Shown: piece after piece, positions 1 to 8,292 of the stretch | Position numbering within the stretch: the stretch's first letter is position 1 | Layout of the letters: each line of letters starts with the position of its first letter | Source: Vagococcus_D sp963518325 | Lineage (GTDB): Bacteria; Bacillota; Bacilli; Lactobacillales; Vagococcaceae | Assembly (NCBI RefSeq): GCF_963518325.1 | Contig: NZ_CAUQJB010000019.1 | Span: 1 to 64,000, forward strand | Direction of reading: 5' to 3' | Length of the DNA: 64,000 nt | Made by a program: the position numbers and the translations under genes | Notes under the pieces: model-generated | Told to the model about the DNA's origin: nothing | The model's database searches: none | What the model saw: the letters and a program-made list of their open reading frames with translations, nothing else

Positions 1-95
1 TATCAGTTATTCTGATAGTCACCAAGATATTTTTCTGTTTTAAGGGAGTTTTGTCCCACCCTCGTTTTTTTTGCCTACGGAGACGGATGAATGAC

Positions 96-929
96 CTAAA
101 TCAACCCATAGTGATTAAACGCATTGTAAAGGCCATCCTCTTCCAAGTCTGTTGTAATGTAGTCCGCCACTGCTTTAAGTCCTTCTTTGGCATTTCCCAT
201 AGCGATCCCTATTTGGCATAACTCCAGCATCTCTTTGTCGTTCATGCCATCTCCGATTCCTACTGTGGCATCTTGAGAGATATCCAGGTGATTTAATAAA
301 AACTCAATGGCCACGCCTTTATGAATGCCTGGCACCATCAATTCGCCGCTGTCATCACCAAAAACTGGCACCGTGCAATGAATCACGTCGAATTCGCCAT
401 TAAATTCCGTTTGGATCTCCTTAAAAGGCACATGAGGGTTTTCCAAAAAACAAGCTTTATTCACATCATTGCGGTAAAGATTGTCATCACTAAAGGTGAT
501 TTTTTCTAAAAAAGGATGTTTGCCTTGTTTGGCTTTCTCCTCTTCTGTCATCCCTTGAGTCACTAAATCAGTTAAGTGTTGTTCCAACTGAACATTACCA
601 TAAAGTCCACCATTTGATTCCAAATAAAAGCTAAAGCCTTTTTCCACAAAATAATCGACCATATGACGGACACTTTCTTCTGTTACTTGACGATGAAAAA
701 TGATCTCACCTTGAGATTCAATGAACCCGCCGCCAGCGCCAATCACACCATCAAAGCCCACGGCTAATAAATGATCGTAGATTTCTGGTTTTGAGCGCCC
801 TGTACACAAGTACAACAGGTGCCCATTGGCTTTCGCTCTGTGAATCGCCTCTTGAGCCGATGGGGGGATTTGTTCATGTCGATCGACTAATGTCCCGTCT
901 ATGTCAATAAATACTAGTTTCTTTTCCAT
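96..929 (-). CDS. Cof-type HAD-IIB family phosphatase
   Basis: Predicted cytosolic sugar-phosphate or nucleotide phosphatase of the haloacid dehalogenase superfamily. The N-terminal motif I FIDIDGT supplies the nucleophile Asp9 and the acid/base Asp11; a TGR motif II lies near residue 43, and the C-terminal GIGDGMND motif (from residue 224, Asp227 and Asp231) binds Mg2+. The large cap between motifs II and III, and the 277-residue length, fit the Cof/YidA type. An AGAGG ribosome binding site lies five bases before the ATG. It appears to be a single-gene unit. The substrate cannot be told from sequence; this family is promiscuous. Confidence 0.9.
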   Translation of the reverse strand: MEKKLVFIDIDGTLVDRHEQIPPSAQEAIHRAKANGHLLYLCTGRSKPEIYDHLLAVGFDGVIGAGGGFIESQGEIIFHRQVTEESVRHMVDYFVEKGFSFYLESNGGLYGNVQLEQHLTDLVTQGMTEEEKAKQGKHPFLEKITFSDDNLYRNDVNKACFLENPHVPFKEIQTEFNGEFDVIHCTVPVFGDDSGELMVPGIHKGVAIEFLLNHLDISQDATVGIGDGMNDKEMLELCQIGIAMGNAKEGLKAVADYITTDLEEDGLYNAFNHYGLI

Positions 930-1102
930 GATTGCCTCTTTCCCTTATCTCATTAATCACTCTAATGAGATCGTCAGTCATTTTTTCTGACTACTGCTTA
1001 ACTTTACAGAATTCTTTTAGAAAAAACTAGGGTTTCTTGTTTTTTTATAAAAAACAGGAAAGGTGTCGTCATGTGGTGAGTAATGTACACCATTGTTTTA
1101 AC

Positions 1103-1145
1103 GAAAAAAAGTACTGACCTTTGGAAAAGTTCTAAGGTCAGCACT
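1103..1145 (-). terminator. Rho-independent terminator of the LPQTG protein gene
   Basis: An imperfect 12-bp stem (AAGGTCAGTACT type arms, 1110-1121 and 1134-1145) is followed on the minus strand by a run of seven T. It sits eight bases after the stop codon of the wall protein gene. Confidence 0.8.
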
Positions 1146-1152
1146 GCTCAAT

Positions 1153-2163
1153 CTATAAGTTTGTTTTTCCCGTTTTATTTCGTTTAATTACAAAGATAAT
1201 CGCCCCTAGAACTATCAAAATCCCTACAACAGATATAGCCCATTTTGCTTTTTCTTCACCTGTTTGGGGTAATTTTAATAAATTTCCTTTATCGCTGTCT
1301 TCTTTTTTTGCAGATGATAATGGCTTTCCCCCTTCATCAGTTTTTTTAGAATCAGACGTATGGGTGCTACTGGCGCTAGTCTCCATACCGTTGTCAATTC
1401 TATTTTTTATCAGCGCAATCCTACCAGCTGGCAAACTTTCGCCATCTTCTTTAAATTTGTTTTCAAATGCCTTCAGGTCTGTTAGAACGGCAATCAACTC
1501 CTCATTCGATACAGATTTAATCGGCATAAAGCTACTACCACTTGGATATAAAGCCTTTAGATAGGCCTGTAACTCATCAACTCGAGGAATCATTTCCGCA
1601 AAACTATTAAAATCATTTGGTACAAATGATAATTGCTGCGAAATACTCTCCCAAGAAAGACTTTTGTCTCCATACAGCCCCCTGAGAACACGAACGTAAG
1701 AACTCATATCCATCCCAATAATATCATAATTATATCTTTCGTAAAGGGTCATTGTTGTTAATAACTGCTCATCAGAGTAGCTACTCAATTCAGACTCTGT
1801 CATCTTATATTCCATTTGCGATAATATTGCTCGTATGCCTTCTCCAGTCGTCGTATTAAAAAGTGAGGGGTCTATTTCTTTAGCTTCCCCCACTTGTTCT
1901 TTGATTAAGGCTTCTACATCCTCAACAACTTTTTGAGCCTCATCATTTGACACCGATGATTCCGGAATAACAGCTGATTCTTCTGTCGTTTCTTTGGGTA
2001 CTTCTTTAGATTCCTCAACTGGTTCTTTAAGGTCACTACTTGTTTCCGTTGTCGCTTCCGTCTTCACTTCTGGTATCGTTTCATCTGCAAAAACGGGTTG
2101 CCCCAAGCTAATACATCCTCCTAGTATAACAATCTGGCTTAACATTAATAATTTCTGTTTCAT
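1153..2163 (-). CDS. LPQTG-anchored surface protein of unknown function
   Basis: Secreted protein covalently attached to the wall by sortase. The start at 2163 is preferred over an in-frame upstream ATG because AAGGAG lies eight bases before it and it opens directly into a signal peptide (residues 1-26, ending VFA). A Glu/Thr/Ser-rich stretch follows (residues about 27-75), then a mostly helical middle region of about 180 residues that I do not recognise, then a Ser/Lys/Asp-rich wall-spanning linker and a classic sorting signal: LPQTG, hydrophobic segment, basic tail KRNKTGKTNL. The signal peptide contains LGGC, which could mimic a lipobox, but the C-terminal anchor argues for wall attachment. 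It is monocistronic with its own terminator. Confidence 0.85.
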   Translation of the reverse strand: MKQKLLMLSQIVILGGCISLGQPVFADETIPEVKTEATTETSSDLKEPVEESKEVPKETTEESAVIPESSVSNDEAQKVVEDVEALIKEQVGEAKEIDPSLFNTTTGEGIRAILSQMEYKMTESELSSYSDEQLLTTMTLYERYNYDIIGMDMSSYVRVLRGLYGDKSLSWESISQQLSFVPNDFNSFAEMIPRVDELQAYLKALYPSGSSFMPIKSVSNEELIAVLTDLKAFENKFKEDGESLPAGRIALIKNRIDNGMETSASSTHTSDSKKTDEGGKPLSSAKKEDSDKGNLLKLPQTGEEKAKWAISVVGILIVLGAIIFVIKRNKTGKTNL

Positions 2164-2375
2164 CGTCTCCACTCCTTGTAATGTATTTGTCACAATCGTA
2201 ACATAAAGGTTACAATTTAGATAGCGACTTTTCATAAAAAGTTCTTTATTAATAAAATTTTAATGTTTAATCTGCCTATTGTTCTTCAATATCAGTATTA
2301 GCAAATTAGCAATGTCATGTTCGTGTAGAGGAAATGACGAGTCGCTCAACTTGAATCTCATCTCATTTTCATCAT

Positions 2376-2404
2376 ACAAAAAAGCCACGAAAAGTCGTGG
2401 CTTT
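2376..2404 (-). terminator. Terminator of the OppA-like lipoprotein gene
   Basis: Perfect 7-bp stem GCCACGA/TCGTGGC with a 4-base loop (2384-2401), followed on the minus strand by six T. It starts a few bases after the stop codon. Confidence 0.85.
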
Positions 2405-2408
2405 TAGT

Positions 2409-4049
2409 TTAGTTAGACAACCGGGCTAAACGATAAGAAACCGAGCGACCGAAGGGAAAGACTTGGACATCTGTTAGTCCCTCTTTGGTTAGAAAAGCAA
2501 TCGAACCTTGATAAACTGGGGCAATCGCAACCTCTTCGCCAATTCCTAATTTTTCAGTATCTAGCATTTGCTGCCAACGTTCCTCTGGTTTCGTTGCCAA
2601 GCTGGCTTTAGCTGCTTCAATCCCTTTATCGTATTCAGGGTTGCTAAATTTCCCAAAATTTAACCCACCAGTAGATTCGTAAACTTCCAAGAAGTTTATC
2701 GGATCAGCATAGTCTGGTGTCCAAGTGCCAAAGAAGAAATCAAACTCACCAGCTCGATTTAAATCGAGACGCTGAGCAACGGGCACGTGTTTAATGTTAA
2801 CCTTTAAACCTGGCAAGTTACTTTGTAATTCGGCTTGTAGAAACTCCACTGTTTTCTTAGCCGTAGGTGAATCAGCTGACAATAACTCTAACTCCAAGGA
2901 GTCTTTGCCTAATTCTTTTTTAGCCTCTTCCCAAGCCGATTGGGCTTTTTCCACGTCATAAGTCAACAAATCGCCATTTTCTTCGCGAAACTCCTGACCT
3001 GTTTGAGGATTTTTAGCGTAGTTATTTGGCACCAAGCCGTTAAGAGCGATAGAACCATCTGCCAAAATATTTTCAGCAAACTTTTCTTTGTCGTATGCCT
3101 GAGCAATCGCTAGCCGGGCATTTCGATTGCCGGTAATCTCTCGTTGGGTATTAAACCCAATATAACCAATTAAAGCTTTTGGCACAGCTTGAAACTCTGG
3201 TTCGTTTTTCTTTTGGGTAGCGTATTCGTCCCCAATAACGGTAAAATCAACGTCACCTGCCTCAAATAAACTAACCCCTGTGCCAATCTCTTTGATAACA
3301 CTGACCTTTACCTTGTCCAAATAAACATTTTTGGCATCCCAATATGCCTCATTCTTAGTAAAGACCCATTCATTATTGGTGCCGTCCCAGCCACTGATGG
3401 TGAAGGGGCCATTACTTAGCACTTTCTCCCCATCGGTTCCGTAATCGGTTCCCAGTTTTTCAGCGAAATCCTGATTTTTTGGCAGGAAGGGGGTTCCTGT
3501 CAATAATTTAGCCAAGTATGGCGTTGGGTTTTCAAGAGTGATTTCCAAGTGAGTATCGTCAATAGCTTTAACGCCTAAATCCTCTAGATTTCCCTTGTCT
3601 TCTCGAATAGTTTTGGCATTTTTGATGACATCCATCTGGTTGGCACTAGGGGAGCCATAGTCAGGATCGACTACATTTTGAAAAGCATAAACAAAATCAT
3701 TGGCCGTTACGGGTTCACCATTGCTCCATTGAGCTTCACGAATGTCATAGGTGTAAACGGTTTGATCTTCAGATATTTCCGGCTCTTTGGCAGCCATGGC
3801 CAACTCTGCTTCATTATTCGGCCCTACACGATACAGACCTTCAATAATCTGACCAATAGTATCCGAGCTATAGACGTCACTGTACAAGGCACTATCCAGA
3901 GTCGACAGTTCGCCACCAGAGGTCACTTTTATAACTGACTCGGCCTTAGTTTCCTTCTCTTTCGGTTTGTCGGCTTGTTTGTTCGTCCCACAGGCTGCTA
4001 ATAAGCTGATGGTCATTAGGGCTCCTACTAGAAAGTTAATCTTTTTCAT
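2409..4049 (-). CDS. Peptide-binding lipoprotein (OppA/SBP_bac_5 family)
   Basis: Extracellular solute-binding lipoprotein that would deliver oligopeptides to an ABC importer. The start at 4049 is chosen because GGAG lies eight bases upstream and it gives a proper lipoprotein signal with lipobox LAAC and lipidated Cys20; the longer reading from 4112 would put a hydrophilic stretch before it. The 546-residue length and family blocks such as WSNGEPVTANDFVYAF and the C-terminal FFGTWTPDYADPINFL region are typical of OppA/DppA. No permease or ATPase gene lies beside it, so it is a stand-alone receptor that must share a transporter encoded elsewhere. In enterococci such orphans include pheromone-binding TraC/PrgZ; whether this one binds a signal peptide is not visible. 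Confidence 0.9.
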   Translation of the reverse strand: MKKINFLVGALMTISLLAACGTNKQADKPKEKETKAESVIKVTSGGELSTLDSALYSDVYSSDTIGQIIEGLYRVGPNNEAELAMAAKEPEISEDQTVYTYDIREAQWSNGEPVTANDFVYAFQNVVDPDYGSPSANQMDVIKNAKTIREDKGNLEDLGVKAIDDTHLEITLENPTPYLAKLLTGTPFLPKNQDFAEKLGTDYGTDGEKVLSNGPFTISGWDGTNNEWVFTKNEAYWDAKNVYLDKVKVSVIKEIGTGVSLFEAGDVDFTVIGDEYATQKKNEPEFQAVPKALIGYIGFNTQREITGNRNARLAIAQAYDKEKFAENILADGSIALNGLVPNNYAKNPQTGQEFREENGDLLTYDVEKAQSAWEEAKKELGKDSLELELLSADSPTAKKTVEFLQAELQSNLPGLKVNIKHVPVAQRLDLNRAGEFDFFFGTWTPDYADPINFLEVYESTGGLNFGKFSNPEYDKGIEAAKASLATKPEERWQQMLDTEKLGIGEEVAIAPVYQGSIAFLTKEGLTDVQVFPFGRSVSYRLARLSN

Positions 4050-4219
4050 TCCTTCATCTCCGTTCTTCTTTATCCACTTGTTGACTTGCTGTGAGCTGTT
4101 TCTAAAACCCATATTAATTATATTGTAATCTAGTTAAACTTTCTAAACAATTTATTTGTCTTTTGCGGTATAATGAATTTAGTATGTTATACATTAGATT
4201 ATATTTAAGGAGTCTGTTT

Positions 4220-5773
4220 ATGAAAAAATCGTGGATCTTTACAGGCTTAATTGTCCTGATGATTCTTATAATGGGTGGCTTATTTTTTTGGAAAAATTAT
4301 TACCACACCCCTCTCAAATCAAATAGAAGTGACATCAAAGCCGCTCTTCTAGAGAAGGCCCAGGCCTTATTTAGTTCAGAGGATGGGGATTTCCTGGCAA
4401 AAAACTTGGAAGAAAAAGAGGTGATAGCGGTATCAGATGAATTAAGTCGTGTTCTAGTGGCCCAGAATATCAGTAAAAGCGACTTAACTGAAGCCAAACA
4501 AAAAGAGTTGGTTGAGTCACAAGAGAAAATCGACTTGGCCACTCAAAAACTAGCCATCCAACTCCATTTAAACAACATGTTCCTCAGTGTGGACTACCGT
4601 CAAGCTGAGAACAAGGCAGCCTCTGTCGATGTGGAAAAAGTCTTTGATGAGGGCACAGAATCAAGTCACGAAGCCTCTTCTGAATCGACTGAAGAATCTA
4701 GCGGCGCCCGAAAACTGAAAGATATTTCTGAAAAAGTCACTAAAAACCAATTAGTTGCGATTAATGGCACGGAACACAACGCTTTTTTAATCATTTCAGA
4801 CACCTTGGTTCAAAACGACCTGGATGCTTTCAACCAATTATTTGAAGCCGATTCTGAAACAGGCCTTTGGCATCAAACCATGGCGACTATTCTAAAAAAT
4901 GCTGAAGAGCAGTTAATGACTTATGAGACGGCAAAAACCAAGGTAATGGAGCTATTTGATGGGGCAGATGTTCGCTTCGATATTACTAAGGACGAATTTC
5001 AAGAAGTCTTAGGTCAAGTTGAAAAGATTTACAGCCCCAAAAGACAAGAAGAGCTGATGGAACTGATGGAAAAAGTAGCTGAAGCCATTGGCGCAGAATT
5101 ATTGAATCGTGACTTTATTTTTGAAAACTTAAGCGACAAAGACGGCGTCACTTTTGAGGCTAAGCAGACCAATGCGGACTGGTGGACTGGCCCGATTTCC
5201 TTTAGCGTCACCGTCAAAAATGACACCTCAAAAAATATTTCCTTTTCATACGGTCGCTTAGCGATATTAAAATCGACTAATACCTTTCATCCTTCGCAAT
5301 ACACTTTACGAAGTGACAGCGACCGTTTTATCGTAAAAAAAGGGGAAAGTTTCACCATTGATGCCCTGCAGTTTAAATTCCCGACGGAAGCCTTAGTCAG
5401 TGGCAGTCGCGGCAGTCAACTGGCCTATCTTTTAGACAAAGAAGAAGTCAGTACGCCAACGACCATTATCATCGCTAACGTCTTGTTTAACCAGAAACCA
5501 ACCACGACTAGTTCGTCTGAAAAGCCTGAAGAAACGGTGCCAAGCTTAGATGTGGTCGCCATTCAAAAGATCCGGGAAAAGCTATTAGATCTAGATGTGA
5601 CGGCTAATTCCATCACGGATGTGGATATGCAAGCCCTTATTGATCAAGCGGCCAAGGATAATCTAGATGAAGCTGGCTTAATCAAATTAATCTGTGAATA
5701 CTTGCAACTGGATTACCAGCAAGTCATGGCTGATGCCGAAGCGAAAGCAAAAGACACCTCTAGCGGTACGTAA
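4220..5773 (+). CDS. Membrane-anchored extracellular protein of unknown function
   Basis: I do not recognise this gene with confidence. The start at 4220 is set by AAGGAG seven bases upstream; a TATAAT box lies at 4169-4174. The 517-residue product has one N-terminal transmembrane segment (residues about 6-24) with a lysine before it, so the rest is probably outside the cell. Features are a charged helical region, a Glu/Ser-rich stretch (EGTESSHEASSESTEESSG), a second helical part and a beta-rich domain near residues 325-430 that resembles the Ig-like extracellular domains of DUF5068/DUF4352-type proteins. It ends with a Thr/Ser linker and about 75 helical residues. It is divergent from the OppA-like gene and stands alone before a strong terminator. 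Confidence 0.75.
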   Translation: MKKSWIFTGLIVLMILIMGGLFFWKNYYHTPLKSNRSDIKAALLEKAQALFSSEDGDFLAKNLEEKEVIAVSDELSRVLVAQNISKSDLTEAKQKELVESQEKIDLATQKLAIQLHLNNMFLSVDYRQAENKAASVDVEKVFDEGTESSHEASSESTEESSGARKLKDISEKVTKNQLVAINGTEHNAFLIISDTLVQNDLDAFNQLFEADSETGLWHQTMATILKNAEEQLMTYETAKTKVMELFDGADVRFDITKDEFQEVLGQVEKIYSPKRQEELMELMEKVAEAIGAELLNRDFIFENLSDKDGVTFEAKQTNADWWTGPISFSVTVKNDTSKNISFSYGRLAILKSTNTFHPSQYTLRSDSDRFIVKKGESFTIDALQFKFPTEALVSGSRGSQLAYLLDKEEVSTPTTIIIANVLFNQKPTTTSSSEKPEETVPSLDVVAIQKIREKLLDLDVTANSITDVDMQALIDQAAKDNLDEAGLIKLICEYLQLDYQQVMADAEAKAKDTSSGT

Positions 5774-5808
5774 AAAAGTTGACAAGCATGTGCTTGTCAA
5801 CTTTTTTT
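5772..5808. terminator. Bidirectional terminator between convergent genes
   Basis: Nearly perfect hairpin with arms AAAAAGTTGACAAGCA and TGCTTGTCAACTTTTT, with A-runs and T-runs on both sides. It overlaps the stop codons of both convergent genes and can serve both. Confidence 0.9.
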
Positions 5809-6430
5809 ATTGAGGCCGTGGTAGTTCGTAAGTACTGCCAAGGATACCGTAATTGGGTCCTGCTAAGCGGGCAATTGGTTTGAGGCTTAAGACATCCACA
5901 TGGCCAGTCTGTCTATCAAAGACGTCCTCGTCAAAATAAAAGTCCACTATTTCCAGAATAAACAAATCGGTCATGATCTGGCTTTGATCTTTATTATAGA
6001 CTGGCACATGTTGATAGACCCGACTTTCAAAGCGAATCTTAGCTTTGGCAATCGCAGGCACCTTAAGACGGTAGCTGGCAATTGTCTCCAACTCAAGAGC
6101 CGTTAATTCACTTTCTTCTCGGGGTAAACTAGCTGAACTGGCGTTCATTTCCTGCAACAGATTATCATCGACAATGTGAATCACCCCTTCACCGGTTTGG
6201 CTAAGGTTATAGGCCGTGTCTTTTTGTTCCCCATTTTCTCGCATAATGCTTAAGGATACTAAGGGTAGGTCTTTTGAGACAATCGAAAATAAACTAAAGG
6301 GTGCCAAGTTCACTACCTGCCCATCTGGCGATAAGGTGCTTACCCATGCGATTGGGCGGGGCACCACACTGCCGCTTAAAAATTTGTATTGTTGACTGGC
6401 TGATAACTCTTCTCCTTGATAGTGAATCAT
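5807..6430 (-). CDS. Flavin reductase family protein (FMN-binding split barrel)
   Basis: Predicted FMN-binding protein of the flavin-reductase-like domain (DIM6/NTAB) group. The block SGSVVPRPIAWVSTLSPDG near the N-terminus followed by NLAPFSLFSIVSKDLPLVSLS is the family's flavin-binding signature; length 207 fits. It is the last gene of a three-gene operon, directly abutting the esterase gene with no spacer, and its context beside a ring-cleaving dioxygenase suggests a role in handling aromatic or quinone compounds. This functional link is inference; the domain assignment is secure. Confidence 0.87.
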   Translation of the reverse strand: MIHYQGEELSASQQYKFLSGSVVPRPIAWVSTLSPDGQVVNLAPFSLFSIVSKDLPLVSLSIMRENGEQKDTAYNLSQTGEGVIHIVDDNLLQEMNASSASLPREESELTALELETIASYRLKVPAIAKAKIRFESRVYQHVPVYNKDQSQIMTDLFILEIVDFYFDEDVFDRQTGHVDVLSLKPIARLAGPNYGILGSTYELPRPQ

Positions 6431-7033
6431 TTAACTCAACTCCTCTAGCCATTGTTTAGCAGACGCTAGTTCTTCTCGAGTCAGTCCATGACTCATGACA
6501 GCGCGATAAGCCGTGACAGAGGCCTTTCTCTCAGCAAATGCCTGAACCAATTCTTCAAAGGTCTCAACTGGCACAATCGGATCCAATTCCCCATAAGATA
6601 ACCAAACCTTGCTTTCTGAAAGGGGAAAATGATGGTCGTGCTTTCCAAGAGACATGGGGTGAAACAATAGACCTCGTGTGAAGCCCCCTTCTCGTGCCAA
6701 CATCAAATGAGCACCGATATTGGCGCCATTGGAGTACCCTAAAATAATCATCTGTGAGAGATCCAACTGATAGGTCCCTATTAGCTCCTTCACTTCTTCA
6801 AGAAGGTTATCTGTTTGTTTTTCCAAGTCGACTAAATCAAACTGTCCTTCAGCAAATCGGCGAAAATAACGATTTGCGCCGCCTTCACTGACTTTACCTC
6901 GAATGCCTAATAAGGAAGAATTGGGTGCAATCGCAGTAGCTAGCTCGACTAAGGAGTGCTCATCGCCACCAGTACCATGGAGTAATAAAATAGGCGGGGC
7001 TTGTCGGTCTTTTTCAATAAAGAGATGAGTCAT
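6431..7033 (-). CDS. Alpha/beta hydrolase, MhqD/carboxylesterase-like
   Basis: Serine hydrolase of the phospholipase/carboxylesterase family. The oxyanion region LLLHGTGGDEHSL lies at the N-terminus, the nucleophile elbow is GYSNG, the catalytic Asp is in YGELDPIVP and the His in AVMSHGLT. The start at 7033 is preferred over a longer frame that overlaps the upstream gene: GAGG lies eight bases before it, and it begins one base after the stop of the upstream dioxygenase gene, which implies coupled translation. In Bacillus subtilis the MhqD esterase is co-regulated with the dioxygenase MhqO, and the same pair is seen here. Confidence 0.87.
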   Translation of the reverse strand: MTHLFIEKDRQAPPILLLHGTGGDEHSLVELATAIAPNSSLLGIRGKVSEGGANRYFRRFAEGQFDLVDLEKQTDNLLEEVKELIGTYQLDLSQMIILGYSNGANIGAHLMLAREGGFTRGLLFHPMSLGKHDHHFPLSESKVWLSYGELDPIVPVETFEELVQAFAERKASVTAYRAVMSHGLTREELASAKQWLEELS

Positions 7034-7034
7034 C

Positions 7035-8000
7035 TTATTTACCTCGACTTGTGTCAAATGGACGAACAGCACTTTCAATGACGGCTCGTTTACCTTCCAA
7101 AAATGGCGGTAATGACAGGCTCTCACCTAAGGTTTCATAAGGTTCATCCCCCATAAATCCTGGTCCGTCTGTAGCAAATTCAAACAGGATATAACCGACG
7201 CGAACGTAAAGCGACTCAAAATAGAAGCGATCCACATAACCTGAATGATGGAGACCATCTTCTTCTAAGATGCCTTCCCAATAAGCCAAAGCTTGCCGAT
7301 TTGGAACTCTGATTGCCACATGGTGGACTTCGCCATAACCTTGTTGGGCATTTCCTGTCTGATGGTCTTCTTTCACGATGATCGTCGCACCATTGCCACC
7401 TTCACCAACTTCGAATAAGGTGTGGTCCCCCTCTTTTGCCACTTCTCTAAAGGCTAATTTATCGACTAGCCAATGTCTTAACTTAGTATAGTAGCTAACG
7501 GTTAACTCAACTGGCCCCAGCCCTACAATGGCATATTCATGAGGGACCGGTCCTTCTTGCCAAGGCACACCTGGTGCTACGCCTGTGTCCCCTTCATCTG
7601 AAAAGAGCTGATAGCGCTGATCATCAAAATCACTAAAGCGGATGCCTTTTTTACCAAAGGTTTCACTGATGCCTTCATGGGTTACCGCGAATTCATCAAA
7701 ACGATCGATCCAGTACTCAAGGGCTTTGTCGCTTGGGACTCGCAAGCCCGTCCGAGAGATGGAATTATTTCCCTGAATCCCCTTTGGGTTATTGGGGAAA
7801 TCAAAAAATGTCATATCTGTTCCTGGGTTGCCACGATCATCAGCAAAAAAAGTATGGTAAGTTTGAATATCATCCTGATTGACTGTTTTTTTAACTAAAC
7901 GCATGCCAAGTACCTCAGTAAAAAAGTGATAGTTCTTTTCGGCGCTGCTTGTCATTGCTGTTACGTGGTGAATGCCTAATACATCATGGTTGTTTGTCAT
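7035..8000 (-). CDS. Ring-cleaving dioxygenase, MhqO-like (glyoxalase fold)
   Basis: Two-domain vicinal-oxygen-chelate protein of 321 residues, like MhqO, a putative hydroquinone-cleaving dioxygenase. Metal ligands fit IHHVTAMTS near the N-terminus, VHHVAIRVP in the second half and the Glu in YILFEFATDGPGF near the C-terminus. Two in-frame ATG codons are six bases apart; the second (8000) lies eight bases after GGAGG, the first only two, so 8000 is chosen. It is the first gene of the operon with the esterase and flavin reductase. A good vegetative promoter and an adjacent palindrome precede it, suggesting a MarR- or TetR-type repressor induced by quinones; no such regulator gene is adjacent. 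Confidence 0.87.
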   Translation of the reverse strand: MTNNHDVLGIHHVTAMTSSAEKNYHFFTEVLGMRLVKKTVNQDDIQTYHTFFADDRGNPGTDMTFFDFPNNPKGIQGNNSISRTGLRVPSDKALEYWIDRFDEFAVTHEGISETFGKKGIRFSDFDDQRYQLFSDEGDTGVAPGVPWQEGPVPHEYAIVGLGPVELTVSYYTKLRHWLVDKLAFREVAKEGDHTLFEVGEGGNGATIIVKEDHQTGNAQQGYGEVHHVAIRVPNRQALAYWEGILEEDGLHHSGYVDRFYFESLYVRVGYILFEFATDGPGFMGDEPYETLGESLSLPPFLEGKRAVIESAVRPFDTSRGK

Positions 8001-8030
8001 TGTCATAACCTCCGATTGATTTAAAAAGTA

Positions 8031-8076
8031 ACTTACTTTATGTAAGTATAATATCGTGTATTGAGTCATTATGCAA
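8031..8076 (-). promoter_or_regulatory. Promoter and palindromic operator of the dioxygenase operon
   Basis: On the minus strand a -35 box TTGCAT (8071-8076) is separated by exactly 17 bases from a -10 box TATTAT (8048-8053). Immediately downstream, over the expected start of transcription, lies a perfect palindrome with arms ACTTAC and GTAAGT around five bases (8031-8047). This arrangement is typical of a repressor operator. Confidence 0.7.
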
Positions 8077-8292
8077 GTTATATGTTTCCCTTATAATGAA
8101 TAGCTGGGCAATTGAGCCAGCCATTCATTGATTCACGGAGATGGTGAGATAAAGCAGACCTAAAGATTTCACTCTCTATAGGTGTCGGAGAACCTAATGG
8201 ACGTTGAAACTCATGTCGGTCTTGAGGGGTGTATCTGTGACGAGTCCTTCTAGAAAAAAAACAAAAGGATTTTATTTCCCAACATGTCTGTT

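Noticed and set aside
2086..2163. Lipobox LGGC in the LPQTG protein signal
   Set aside because: A standard cleavage site follows (VFA) and the protein has a full sortase signal; double anchoring is unlikely.
8031..8047. MhqR operator
   Set aside because: The palindrome ACTTAC-N5-GTAAGT does not resemble the MhqR consensus known from Bacillus.
8077..8292. Known riboswitch (M-box, ykkC, T-box, SAM types considered)
   Set aside because: None of the conserved motifs of these classes can be placed on either strand.
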